A DNA stretch of 40,624 nt from Fragilaria crotonensis (lineage: Eukaryota; Bacillariophyta; Fragilariophyceae; Fragilariales; Fragilariaceae): assembly GCA_022925895.1 (NCBI GenBank), contig JAKSYS010000581.1, forward strand, positions 1 through 40,624, read 5' to 3'. The position numbers were made by a program, and so were the translations under genes. A model generated the notes under the pieces. That model had not been told where the DNA came from, did not search any database, and saw only the letters and a program-made list of their open reading frames with translations. Shown piece after piece: positions 1-10,121 of this stretch. Position 1 is the stretch's first letter. The number at the start of each line of letters is the position of its first letter.

Positions 1-28
1 CTTGATGACTGGGCGACAAAACGCTCCC
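1..28 (+). mobile_element. LINE ORF1 fragment at window edge
   Basis: The first 28 bases are identical to 14323-14350, inside ORF1 of the LINE described below. Identity stops abruptly at base 29. This is too long for chance, so the window probably opens on the end of another copy or rearranged fragment of that LINE family. The rest of the copy would lie upstream of the window. Confidence 0.6.
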
Positions 29-2549
29 GAACCAACCCGTCAGCCGAGACTTCAAGACCCGCCACGTGATCGAGAGGAGAGTAGTCCATCCCTTCCGCTT
101 TCGTATCCACAGGGCGATGCTCACCGAAGAAGGTCACTTCGCCAACCAATGCGAGCACCTTCAAGTCAGTCCGTGGTCTGTTTCATCCACCGCGCGTAAG
201 ACGATTCGAAGAAAGAAACCTCAGGCTTCTCGTCTCAAGTCGAGTCATGTGGAGCTTGGGACACCGGCCCATCCAGAGACCAAGCTTGAAGCAGACAACA
301 CTCTCTCGAGACTGGTTGAATACTGCGATTCCTGCCAAAGTGGCGATCACAAGTCGAATGTTGACCATCATTTTCGCTGCCCAAAAATCCTTCCTTTGAC
401 GAGGGGCGATACAGGCGCGTAGTCGAGGGTTGCAAGCGAGGATGCAAGTCCTGCATGACAGAGATGCGGAAGGGTCACACCAAGCGGAAACATGTCGTGT
501 GTGATCTCAAGAAAACAACGGAAATGAGACCGAGAAACCGATCCAAGCATTGCCATTATGCCGTGCCTGTCTCGCGAAGAAAGGCATTCATCACCATCTC
601 TGTCCTCAACACGACCAATTTGGGACTTCTGCTGCCGCCAAGAAATTGGACTTGAAGCTGGTCGGAGTGAATATCGGGTGCCATCCATGCCAGAGCGAGT
701 GTGAAACAGGAACAGCATCGAAACAATCGCACGAGAAAAAATGCGAACGTCGTTGCCAACGAGATCTACCCAAGCAACAGTCTAATGATAGACAACCGAT
801 CTCTGTAAGAAGTCGACCATCAAAGAGGTCAGCGGCGGCCAGCAAACCATCTCAAGAACCTGACACCTTTCACCATGAGAAAGTATTGAAACAGTGGCAA
901 GATCTGCAAGCAAACGAAGGCGACCACCACAAGAGTCGCCTCGCCCTGCACTAGAAGAGGTGCCAGAGAAAGTCCTTCAGCAATTCTGTAATTCATGCCA
1001 GAGACAAAAGGAAGCCACCACGCCTTGTGCCCTCGTCACAGCAGCTTCGAAACATCTGGCGCACGAGAGCAACTGCAATTAATCTTGGCTGGTGTAGAGG
1101 CTGGTTGCGAGAGTTGTCAACGGATTACTCAACGGAGGAGACCATCTTCTTCGCGGCATCACGTCGACTGTCCGCGGTACGGGCGACTTGGTCGCCGAAA
1201 GCGAAAGTATCCTTCCGAAGTTCATATCGTGACTTCGCAGCATTCCGCAGGCGATCGCATGAATGAAAGTGACGACAGTCGTGCGAACAAGAACATGCGG
1301 AAGAGATCGTCGATGACGAAACCTGCAGACCCTTCGAGAGTGGTGTCGGAAGAAAATGAGTCGTCGAATCAGATCTCCAAATGTGTCCAACGCTCGAAGC
1401 CCTCGACGGCAGATCAAAAATAGAATCGACTAGTCCACATCTCAGAAAAAGGCAGAAAAGGGCAACGCAAAGGGAGCGGCGACGGCAGTAGTCCCAGTCA
1501 ACGTCAAGGAAAAGCACTCACGACGCCAACGATCACGGGAGCAAAGACACTGAAAAGACACAAGGAGGCATTGCAGAGCGGCATCGAGCCGCAGCAAGCA
1601 AAGATCGTCGAGAATCTCGCACCATAGCTGCCTCTGTATCTCACCCCAGAACGACCAGGTCTGCGAAAGAATGCAACCGAAGGACATAGAGTCTCGCCGA
1701 CGGGATCAAACGAAAGACATAGGAATACGGTCTACGTTTGGATACCAAAAGAGCATGTGTTGACAATGCTGGGCCCCAACGTCTACGGAGTTGCAGACGA
1801 CCAAAACTGCTACAGATGGATCAACCAAAGGAGAGATGGACTTGAAGAAAGCTGTGCAACGAAATGCGGCAGACGATGCGACATGTACTCCTGGGATCCC
1901 TGCTTGCATGCCATTCGTTCATGCAAAATCGATGACGATTGAAAAACCGAGAGGGAAAGACGCGGCCGTGCAAGACGAGGAGCACCGTTCGAGACTCGAC
2001 GCGCGACAGAAATTTCTTGACGGAGTCGTCATCATAGAGAACGTTATCGTACCTTTTTGCCACGCTTGCACGGATTCATTAGAGGTGCATCACTCCCTCT
2101 GCCCGAAGCATCCACTGTTCGCAAAATCTGGAGCTCTTGAAAAGCTGGAGCGAATTCGCAGCGGAGTCAAAATTGGCTGCGCCTATTGTACCACTCAATA
2201 CGAAACAGGGGCTTCGGGGAAGGATAATGTTCAGCATTCCATTCAATGCAAGAGAATGGAGAAAGAACGACGAAGGATGGCGAATAACGATTCCGCCAAG
2301 CCGGGGGAAATCGCGGAGAGGCACTTCTGTGAAGATGGAGAGACATGCATCACCATGAACGCACTCGACGACAGAACGCCTTCGGCGGTGGCAAAGACAA
2401 ATTTGAAACGGCGAGCGAAACCCAGTGTGGTGACTCCTGGGGTGGTAGATTTCGCGAAGGATAGTCCAAAAATGCGCTTAGATGGGTGCATCACTTTGCC
2501 AGACCGACGTGGAAGTCTTGCGAAAATCCATGGGGAAAGTGGAATATGA
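29..2549 (+). pseudogene. Relic of a tandem Cys/His-module protein
   Basis: At least four copies of a Cys/His module can be read on the plus strand, in shifting frames. Each follows the pattern C-x2-C...HH-x2-CP-x-H...G-x2-GC-x2-C...H-x4-C. The clearest are at about 555-750 (CRACLAKKGIHHHLCPQH), 990-1180 (HALCPRH then GCESCQ) and 2055-2260 (CHACTDSLEVHHSLCPKH then GCAYCTTQYETG). Partial modules lie near 325-385 and 430-520. Modules are joined by basic, Ser/Thr-rich linkers. The spacing suggests zinc binding, but I do not recognise a named family. Frames change between and inside modules with intervening stops, and no splice signals explain the changes. I therefore call it a decayed gene, although introns could account for one or two changes. 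It is followed directly by PDZ-like and PHD-like segments that probably belonged to the same gene. Confidence 0.5.
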
Positions 2550-2724
2550 AGAGGGGATGTTGTTGTCTTAGGGGACGGCGGTTTCACTCACCACGAGGTA
2601 CTTGCGCCCGGAAAGCGTTTCGTCATCGACCCGTTTCGTGTCGAATCAGGCTATAATGAGACACTTCTCGCCCGGAGAGGCGTGCATCTTTGAAACTTTC
2701 ACGGGATGCCTTGGCTAACATCTC

Positions 2725-3090
2725 GTGGGGGTTACAGTCGAGCACCACGACTTTGGCGGCGCCTGTCTTATCAATTCGATCGATCAGAACTCTCCTGCGT
2801 CAGTGGCAACGTATGTTGGAGGCTCGTGTCGCTCACCGCTCTGCATGCATGATATGATTCTCACCGTCAATGGCGATGACGTTGGCGGCATGACAGAAGC
2901 TGGTTTCGAACTTGCGGTGGAAACGTCAGGAGTACAAGTGATCCTAGGCGTATCGCGCTATAGATTCCCAACCCTGGTCGACAGGCTGAACGCTGACCTT
3001 GAAAACGAAACGTGGGTCGCGCTAGACAGGACTCTCGACGACAAGCGCAACCTGGCTGGTCAGAACTTGATCTGGCGCGAAATGGCGTAG
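2725..3090 (+). pseudogene. PDZ-like domain segment
   Basis: This open stretch of 121 codons reads as a PDZ-like domain. It starts GVTVEHHDFGGACLI, where the carboxylate-binding loop would lie, continues with SPASVA and DMILTVNGDDVGGMT, and ends with a hydrophobic strand near VQVILGVSRY. PDZ domains bind short C-terminal peptides of partner proteins. There is no ATG at its start (the first codon is GTG), so it is an internal piece of a longer protein. Upstream, 2577-2690 reads coherently in another frame (GKRFVIDPFRVESGYNETL), which fits a frameshift or an intron between them. It lies between the Cys/His modules and the PHD-like segment. Confidence 0.5.
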
Positions 3091-3142
3091 GGATCGACAC
3101 AGAATCTTTTCGTCGATTGGAATCAACTTTCGTTTTCAAGAT

Positions 3143-3586
3143 ATGACAGTCACAACTGACAACTCGTCACCGCTCGATTCGTGCCCGCCATTCGAGGATC
3201 GGAATTTGTCCCCGGCAACTGAGCAGCAAGGCGAAATTAATTTTGAGTCCATCCAACAAATATTGCCCATGCATAAGGCTGCGAATGACTCAATGCGTAT
3301 GAGCATTGACTCAAATCACGAGATCAACGTCGACGATGCATCGAATGACGCTAGCCTACAGAGCGAGGATTGGGAGAACGACGACAACCCATGGGTCGGT
3401 TGTGTTTGCGGGAAGATCCACAACGCTCCATCAATAGTGTTTTGGATCCAATGCGAAGCATGTGATACTTGGTGTAATGTAGCCCCATCGTGTGTGGGGT
3501 TTGACGAGGACGAAGCCAAGTTAAAGACGTGGACGTGTCGCGCCTGTCCTAGCGCCCACCACAATCTAATGGTCCCAGCGAGGTGA
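3143..3586 (+). pseudogene. PHD-finger-like segment, possible 3' splice donor
   Basis: This 147-codon stretch has an acidic, low-complexity N-terminal half followed by a compact Cys-rich domain at residues 86-135. Its order of ligands is CVCG, then C-x2-C-x2-WC, C-x-GF and WTC-x2-C, which resembles a PHD finger, a fold that reads histone tails. A His ligand is not obvious, so binding is uncertain. The ATG at 3143 may be internal rather than the true start. The ORF ends in a GTGAGT at 3583-3588 that looks like a splice donor. An acceptor ending at 3635 would give a 53 nt intron in the correct phase, but the next exon soon meets a stop. It probably belonged to the same protein as the upstream PDZ-like and Cys/His segments. 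Confidence 0.5.
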
Positions 3587-3683
3587 GTTCCTATCACAGC
3601 CTGACAGACGTCAGCGTCTTCGTTACATCGATTAGAAACCGACATGAGACAAAGAGAGTGCCGATTGGTGAACGAGCAACACA

Positions 3684-4179
3684 GTTCCTTGGAGCGTGAC
3701 TCCTGGTTTCGATCGCGATGGAATCCAGGCGTAAGACGACGAATGGCACCTGATGCCTTCTTACTTAGCTTTGAGATGGATGCCAGGATCCACGCCTTCT
3801 TATTTCCGCACCAAAAGTCGATTTGTCTCTTTCGGAGAAATGCGTTTCAACGAGAACTTAACGAACATCATCGACCTCTCACTCAACCAGTCCTTGAAGC
3901 AATGTCACCGGCGATAATCGCATTCAATCGTAAAAACATCAATGGGTTGATGAACGTGCCCGAATTTCATTATTTCTTCATGCTGAAGCACACAAGTTTT
4001 GTCAGAGGCTGGTGACTGTTGTCGAAGGGCCTGCGAAGGCACCGCTGGTGATCCTTCTCGAACCACACCATCCCGACTCTTGCTCAACCGGCGAGATCAA
4101 AGATATCAATTACGCACAAACCACCCAAGCAAGCGAACATTCCATCTTCAAAGTGGCATTTCCCGGCAGATCCAACTGA
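3684..4179 (+). pseudogene. C-terminal remnants of the Cys/PDZ/PHD gene
   Basis: Two coherent peptide stretches follow the PHD-like segment. One is in the frame beginning at 3684; it contains DEWHLMPSYLALRWMPGS and SRFVSFGEMRFNENL and is broken by a TAA near 3732-3734. The other runs 3946-4179 in the next frame and includes VTVVEGPAKAPLVILLEPHH. They read like globular protein, whereas the competing longest ORFs in this interval do not. I cannot assign a function. The frame change and internal stop agree with a decayed gene. Confidence 0.35.
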
Positions 4180-5015
4180 AGGTTGCCGACCGCTCAGACT
4201 GCGTAGGGTCTATTAATTTTCAGTTGACTCTGGCTGGCATGCTCTGTGTTGTGGATCGCAATCCATGCAGACAATTACTTGTGTGTCATACCAGGTACAA
4301 TACTATGATAGAGTACCGGTACCTGGTAGCATTCACTCTTACACACGACCTTGGTCCATCGCGGATCAAGTGTCATCATACGTACGGTACTGTCATCACG
4401 TCTAACAGTATAGGTTCAGCTAGTACTACAGTCCACGACTCTACGCAAGGGTATAGTACAGTGGTATACCTACCAGGTATCGTTGTGTTTAAAACAAATT
4501 CAGATTTTGAATTTGTTTTAAACAGTTTTAAACTGTTTAAAACAACTTTGTTTAAAACAGCAACAGTTAACAGTAGTACGTACTACAGTACTCCAAGTAG
4601 TCAAGTACTCGGAGTAGACCACTAATCAATACGGTTCAAAGCTTTGAGAACAAGACAACAAGGATAACCGAGATAGAAAGGAGTCCTAAGGACTAATCAG
4701 CATGAACTTATAATTGCACTTATGCCTGACAATAATCTGCCTTGTTGCATGCAGGTTTCCCACCAACTGAATGGTGTGGAACCCTAAGTGTCTACTGATA
4801 ACATCCTTAAGTCGCACCATTCTTGAATCAAAATGTAATGAATTGTCTCACATGCATCACTGAACTGCTGTTATGCATTTTGATGCTTTTTCAACCTACA
4901 AACAGTATAGTTATGTGATGATCAATGAGACTTGTCGATGAAAAACCGCATCATAACCGTAAAACCTTAACCCTAACCTCGATTTCAATTAAACAAATTG
5001 TTTTTTTTTTAAAAG
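4180..5015. other. Intergenic, AT-rich, TTTAAAAC palindromes
   Basis: No convincing gene is seen. 4486-4570 is packed with TGTTTAAAAC-type palindromes, including a perfect 16 bp inverted repeat listed separately. Many short GTAC/GTACTAC motifs occur around 4290-4620. A T-tract lies at 5001-5010. This stretch may be an older foldback element related to the inverted-repeat element that starts near 5016. Confidence 0.4.
4486..4524. repeat. Perfect 16 bp inverted repeat (hairpin)
   Basis: The arms 4486-4501 and 4509-4524 are exact reverse complements (TGTTTAAAACAAATTC) around a 7 nt loop. It continues into further near-palindromes (AAACAGTTTTAAACTGTTT) to about 4540. It is not followed by a T-run and does not look like a terminator. 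A foldback transposon remnant is the simplest reading. Confidence 0.7.
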
Positions 5016-6440
5016 TTGTTTTAAACAGATGTTTAACCCCAGTATTTTTTGTCGCATGGCATGCGACAAAAATTATCCCGATTTCTGGGCGACCCCAAAA
5101 TATTTGTCCTACGAAAAAGCTAGCGAATATTTTAGTGCGACAAATGTTTTTCAGTGCTTCTTGTCGATTGCAACAACTGAAGGCAACTTGTTGTTGCTTG
5201 AAGGTATCCAGAGCCCAGTTGTGCACCCAATCCTTTTACTAGAACTCAAGCACTACGTTCTCTGTAGGTTCTACATACGGTGAGAAGTGTTTGTACAACC
5301 CCATACAAGCATGGAACTTGTGATCTGCGAAGCGCACAACAAAAACAACGACAACAACAACATCATCTTCACTTGATTGCAACTCCTTCAAGGTGTTGCC
5401 GATCATGTCAGGCATCAATGGCGACAGCAATATTGACCGTAGCTGCGGAGAAACAGTGTTTTTCATGTTCGTATCTGCGGACCTGGATGAGGATACCGAA
5501 GTGTTGGCCCTTTCCTTCTGGTCTGGGATACGAAAACAACGCTTGCAACCACATGCGCATGGGATCCCTTGCCTCTGATGCCCGACCAGCGGACAGTGAA
5601 ATACTATCTTAGAGGATGTGCCTACTGATGACCTTGTTGCCGGGTGTTTGACCCCGACCAACAAGCAAACTACATCTTGTCGTTAGTAATCTACCGCCGA
5701 CAATGCACCCACCCACCAAGGCAGCTCGCAGGACTGCTTCTGCCACTGGAGGCATAATGAAGCCTCACAGAGACTGTCCTGGAACCATTGCTCTGCGTGA
5801 GATTTGTCATAACCAGACGAAGACTTCCGAACATTTGATCTGCAAGGTTCCTTTTCAGTGGCATGCCTGTGAGATTGCTCCTCAGGATTTCAAGTCTGAC
5901 GTTTGCTTCCAACAACAATCTGCTGTCCTTGCCCTGCAGGCTAATTCCTTCTTGAGGAAGAAATAGCATGATAAATGGTTTCAGAGCAATATCGAAAATA
6001 GTAACAATGTATTCTCTCTGCACATCAACATTGCTGTTAATGGACAATGCAATGAGCAACATCTTACGGAGTACGAGCTATTTGTATTAGAAAATACTCA
6101 TAATGGGCAGTATGTTTGTGTGTTTTGGGCAATGTTCATCCTCGTGTAATGACCGCTATTTTTTTAAATCCCCTTTTTTGTCGCATGCTAGCTTTTTTCA
6201 TGCGACAAATGATCAAACTCCGTAAAAAAATTGACGGAGTTCGTGATGTCGTAACTTTGTGAACATCATGATTGGGAAGCAATTGTCACAGGTTTAGGTA
6301 GTCTGTCAAAGGACTACAGATCGCACTTTTCAGAATCAAATGCGAGTTGGTTGCTGTTCTGTTATGGCGTCGTAACTTTTTGTCGTCTTTTTGTCGCACG
6401 TTTTTTCACACTGGGGTTAAAACAGGGTGTTTTAAACAGC
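5016..6440. mobile_element. Inverted-repeat-bounded element enclosing an H3 relic
   Basis: 5016-5043 and 6412-6440 are imperfect inverted repeats. Both contain GTTTTAAACAG-type sequence and share a perfect TTAACCCCAGT core. Just inside them are further palindromes built on TTTTTGTCGCAT and its complement: arms 5046-5057/5061-5072, arms 6177-6187/6199-6209, and single copies near 5135 and 6390. This nested structure suggests a non-autonomous foldback or TIR element of about 1.4 kb. No transposase is seen inside. A target duplication could not be identified, so the exact limits are uncertain. Confidence 0.45.
5650..5966 (+). pseudogene. Histone H3 relic
   Basis: The stretch from 5706 reads [46 protein letters not shown] and SAVLALQ in order, which follows canonical histone H3 from the N-terminal tail through the alpha-1 and alpha-2 helices. 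Further upstream, near 5659, a different frame shows KQT then [10 protein letters not shown], matching the start of the tail across stop codons. The reading frame ends at 5966, just after the ALQ of alpha-2, so alpha-3 and the C-terminus are missing or unrecognisable. Core basic residues are replaced (for example Arg to Trp, His or Cys). It cannot make a normal H3. It lies between inverted repeats, so a transposon may have captured it, or transposon sequence may have been inserted around an old histone locus. Confidence 0.8.
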
Positions 6441-6873
6441 AATTAAACAAACACAACCATAACCAGGTACGAGTAGTCTCTACTAGAAGGAAGTGGCTCC
6501 ACAAACACCGTGTGCACAAATACACATACAACATACACATATGCATTATGCATTCATAATTCATAATCGATCTCTGTTCAACCGTAAGGACCTGGTATGC
6601 ATACTGTACCTTGTACCATAGCATACACAATATACAATACTACCATACTGGTACTAGTAACTCGTTATCGCCCCTCCACGTTACGAATATCATACACGCT
6701 TTTAACTTTCTGCTCATACATACTACCTACACCTTGGTGACTGTGACACAGGTATAGTCACCATTACCATCACTTGAAAAACCATCATCATTCGGTGGTC
6801 CCCAGTCGTAACGAATGTGCATCGTAGTTCCCGATCGATATCCATTATCTGATATCCAATTTGACCAAGTGTC
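6441..6873. other. Intergenic upstream of glycosyltransferase copy A
   Basis: AT-rich spacer with repeated ATGCATA/CATACAC and GTACTAGTA motifs around 6530-6660. It should contain the promoter of the downstream glycosyltransferase, but no specific element can be identified. No gene is supported here. Confidence 0.4.
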
Positions 6874-8093
6874 ATGCGAGGGAAAATTGTAATGGTGTTG
6901 ATAGCGGGAGTTGTGGTCCTGGCTGCGTCGCTGCTTTGGCTTGAATTCCTTGCATCTCTGCACGCATCGAATTTCTACGGATCGTGTTTACCATTGTTGT
7001 CGCCCAACGAGAATTCAGGTGTGGTGAACAGCAGCAGCACCAGGAGCAATATCGCTAATCCGGTGGGTTGGACTCAAGGCGCACAAGGCCGAAAAAAGAT
7101 CGCATTAGATGAGCTTACGGACGAGAAGGGACAGAATGTTTCTTGCCCTCCCAACACACAACCGATTTTCAACAACCCGATTCCGAGCACGAACTTTTCA
7201 TCAAACTACAAGATTCCCTTTGTGATTCACCAGACCTTTAAGACTCGATGCGTAACTGACGATTTCTATCAGCTTACACTTGCATGGAAAGCGCTTGGCA
7301 TTCCCTACTATTTCCACGATGATGCAGCGATTGAGCGGTTGGTTCGTTTAGGGTACGAAGAGTTTCCGCATCTGATATTGACGTGGGAGCATTGCATAAC
7401 AAAACCAGTTGTCAAGACCGACTTGTGGCGTCTTTGTTGCTCTATGAATACGGAGGAATCTACGCAGATCTAGACACCAAGCCAAGGTCATTCCAACCCA
7501 ACACAACCCTTCGAATGGATGATGAAATGTACACAGTTCCTGATCAGATGGGTCTGCCATCGTTTCACTTCATGGCGTCGATGCCACGGCATCCCGTTCC
7601 ATTTCTCACTTTGCACCGATCTTTGTATGAATTGCTGTTCATGAGAGATACCGGCAAATATAATCCAGCGAAGAAAACTGGTAAGGTACTGCCTTGCATG
7701 TTGAATCGTGTATGATCGCATTGCCTCACCACATGGTATCGATCTGTCTCTGCAGGTCCAGGAGCGTTGAAGTGGGCTATGGCAATGTTTCTCCATAACC
7801 AAGATCGTTCGGAGACCCAAATTGCGCAGATTAGTGGTGACGAGTTTACATTTCACGGCATGGGCGGACACACTTTACGGAGGGATCGAAGGACTTCTGG
7901 AGCCGACACCATCGTACGGGAATGCGCTTTTCCAAACAAGGAGAACCGGTTCCAGTCCAACAACGCGACCCACTACTCAAGAACCAAGGATCCTTCTGGC
8001 GAAAGCTGTTTCGATATTATTACGAATCACTACGACAAATTGACTGAAATGAGTTATTGCGCTTTGTTTTGTTTTCGGCTCACACGATCTTGA
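6874..8093 (+). pseudogene. Glycosyltransferase copy A (Gly_transf_sug), frameshifted
   Basis: This is a type II membrane protein. An N-terminal membrane anchor (residues about 5-27) is followed by a short stem and a Gly_transf_sug-type domain starting at IPFVIHQTFKTR. The domain includes the sugar-nucleotide/metal site YADLDTKP (DxD). Such enzymes (OCH1 or inositol-phosphoceramide mannosyltransferase type) act in the Golgi and transfer sugars from nucleotide donors. Exon 1 ends at 7680; an intron at 7681-7755 (GTAAGG...TGCAG, 75 nt) joins in phase to 7756. Compared with copy B, one base is missing near 7430-7436, which throws the frame off just before the DxD motif. Unless this is an assembly error, the product would lack the active site. 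The end also differs from B: the stop after MS is lost, adding about 12 residues. Confidence 0.7.
7681..7755 (+). other. Spliceosomal intron in copy A
   Basis: GTAAGG donor and CTCTGCAG acceptor with a pyrimidine-rich tail. It interrupts a Gly codon (G|GT). The matching intron in copy B is at 9139-9211 (73 nt) with the same ends. Stops inside it, and restoration of the conserved reading frame on both sides, support it. Confidence 0.8.
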
Positions 8094-8110
8094 TTCCCTT
8101 TGACGCTTAA

Positions 8111-8358
8111 AGGAACAATGTGATGAGAGGTTGCCCAACCTAAGCAATTGAATGGTGCGATGCCACTGTGCCTACGTGACCTTTCAACAATGAAACATGA
8201 CAGGGACGAGTGAATCCCGTCATCGAACAAGGGAGGACCATGGCGCGTGCCATTTCGAACTTCCAACGACTAAAATCAATAACCAGTATTGATGAAAACC
8301 TCAAACACCAAAAGGAACTTGGTGGCACAACTTAGTACTCCGCAGTGAATTATGGAAT
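8111..8358. repeat. Duplicated flank, copy 1
   Basis: About 245 bp directly repeated at 9879-10121, beginning GGAACAATG and ending CGCAGTGAATTATGGAA. It follows copy A, just as copy 2 follows copy B. The glycosyltransferase unit was therefore duplicated together with its 3' flank. Copy B starts immediately after this repeat, so A's 3' flank now sits where B's promoter should be. Confidence 0.75.
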
Positions 8359-9501
8359 TTGTTGGTGTCGGTTGCAGGGTTACTGGCTGCGTCGCTACTT
8401 TGGCTTGAATTCCTTGCATCGCTGCACGCATCAAATCTCTACGGATCGAGTTTACTAGTTTTGTCACCCAAAGAAAACATAGGTGTACCTAACAACCACC
8501 ACCACCACAGCACTGATAAAGTGGGTTGGACTCAAAGCGCAGAAGGCCGAAAAAAGATCCCGCTAGAAGAACTTACGGACAAGCAGGGGCAGAATGTTAC
8601 TTGCCCTCCCAACACACAACCGATTTTCAACAACCCGATTCCGAGCACGAACTTTTCATCAAACTACAAGATTCCTTTGTGATTCACCAGACCTTTAAGA
8701 CTCGATGCGTGACTGACGATTTCCATCAGCTTACACTTGCATGGAAAGCTCTTGGCATTCCCTACTATTTCCACGATGATGCAGCGATTGAGCGGTTGGT
8801 TCGTTTAGGTTACAAAGAGTTTCCACAATTACTTTTGATATGGGAGCATTGCATAACAAAACCGGTTGTCAAGACCGACTTGTGGCGGCTATTGTTACTT
8901 TATGAATACGGAGGAATCTACGCAGATCTAGACACGAAGCCAGTGTCATTCCAACCCAACACCACCCTTCGAATGGATGATGAAATGTACACGGTTCCTG
9001 ATCAGATGGGTCTGCCATCGTTTCACTTCATGGCGTCGATGCCACGACATCCCGTTCCATTTCTAACCCTGCATCAATCGCTTCATGAATTGCTGTTCAT
9101 GAGAGATACCGGCAAATATAATCCAGCGAAGAAAACTGGTAAGGTACTGCCTTGCATGTTGAATCGTGTAGTTTTCACATGCCTCACCACGGTATCGATC
9201 TGTCTCTGCAGGTCCATGAGCGTTGAAGTGGGCTATGGGGATATTTCTTGATAACCACGATCGTTCGGGGAAGCAACTTGCGCAGATTCGTGGTGACGAG
9301 TTTACATTTCACGGCATGGGCGGACACACACTACGAAGAGATCGAAGGGACAGCATTGTATGGGAATGCGCCCTACGCAACAAGGAAAGCCGGTTCCAGT
9401 CGAACAACGCGACCCACTACTCAAGATCTAAGGGTCGTTCTGGCAAAAGCTGTTTCGACATAATCAAGAAATACTCAGAAAATTTGACTGGAATGAGTTA
9501 A
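8359..9501 (+). pseudogene. Glycosyltransferase copy B, 5'-truncated and broken
   Basis: Tandem paralogue of copy A. It shares the anchor helix (LAASLLWLEFLASLHAS), HQTFKTR, YADLDTKP and the C-terminal region with GDEFTFHGMGGHTLRRDRR. Three lesions are visible. Homology to A begins only inside the membrane anchor, and no in-frame ATG precedes it. One base is missing near 8674 (ATTCCTTTGTG against ATTCCCTTTGTG in A). After the intron (9139-9211), codon 9217-9219 is TGA where A has GGA. The DxD region itself is intact and in frame between the lesions. B ends at the MS-stop expected for the family. It is a pseudogene from an incomplete tandem duplication. Confidence 0.75.
9139..9211 (+). other. 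Intron in copy B
   Basis: GTAAGG...CTGCAG, 73 nt, at the same codon as the intron of copy A. It is two bases shorter, with scattered differences. Confidence 0.75.
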
Positions 9502-9878
9502 TTGTTGAGTACACAAATTTACGCATCACTTCCATGTGTCGATCCGAGCACAGATCCAAAGTGAAATTGAAGTAGTTTGAATCCAGATACTTTGCCAAGA
9601 ATGGGCATTTCTGTTCATGCACTTCTCATTTTTTTACATACCCATTTCTCGCTCATTTGACATGGTCGGTCCTAGTCGTCGGTAGCTCTCCAAGACTCGC
9701 TCATTCCCCGCTGCAAACTATACTTCACATTTTTAGGGACAGGACGGTAATCCATCCGTCTGACGGACCTCTCTTTGAGATCGGACGGGTTGCCAATACC
9801 TGGCGCCATTGCTCAACGACAATGCGCCTTCGAAACCTGATCGGCTCACAGATCGTGTCTCCCATTTTGATGTATGTA
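9502..9878. other. Unannotated spacer after copy B
   Basis: About 380 bp between the stop of copy B and the second flank repeat. Copy A has almost nothing in the equivalent place. No gene or clear repeat is seen. Confidence 0.4.
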
Positions 9879-10121
9879 AGGAACAATGCAGGTTGCCCAA
9901 CCTCAACAATTAAGAAGTGTGATGCCACTTTGCCTCAGAGACTGCAGTGTCGTTATTCGATTGAATCCCTTCATCGAAAAAGGGAGGATCATGGCGGGTG
10001 CCATTATCGAACTTCCAACAACTAAAATCACTAACCTGTCATGGTGAAACCCCGCCTTTGACAGAACAAGGAACTAGGTGTCACAACTCACAACGTAGTT
10101 CTCCGCAGTGAATTATGGAAC
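9879..10121. repeat. Duplicated flank, copy 2
   Basis: Second copy of the repeat at 8111-8358. Similarity stops shortly after GAATTATGGAA; the downstream sequence is not a glycosyltransferase, so this marks the right end of the duplicated block. The remaining ~220 bp to the DUF2061 gene show no features. Confidence 0.7.

Noticed and set aside
3644-4015. 123-codon plus-strand ORF after the PHD-like segment
   Set aside because: The competing frames in the same interval read as more plausible protein; this one looks like a shadow.
4968-4979. TTAACCCTAACC resembling telomere repeats
   Set aside because: Fewer than two units in an AT-rich spacer; chance is sufficient.
5239-5664. A 141-codon minus-strand ORF beside the H3 relic, considered as a histone H4 relic
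   Set aside because: A short nucleotide resemblance to an H4 start (GGTCGGGCAT...GGCAAGGGA) exists near 5550-5590, but the protein does not follow the H4 core and includes a Val run from simple repeats. Not supportable.
6727-6963. A 78-codon minus-strand ORF with a domain-like end (IRYDWGPPNDDG...YTCVTVTKV)
   Set aside because: It overlaps the start of glycosyltransferase copy A on the opposite strand and has no independent support.
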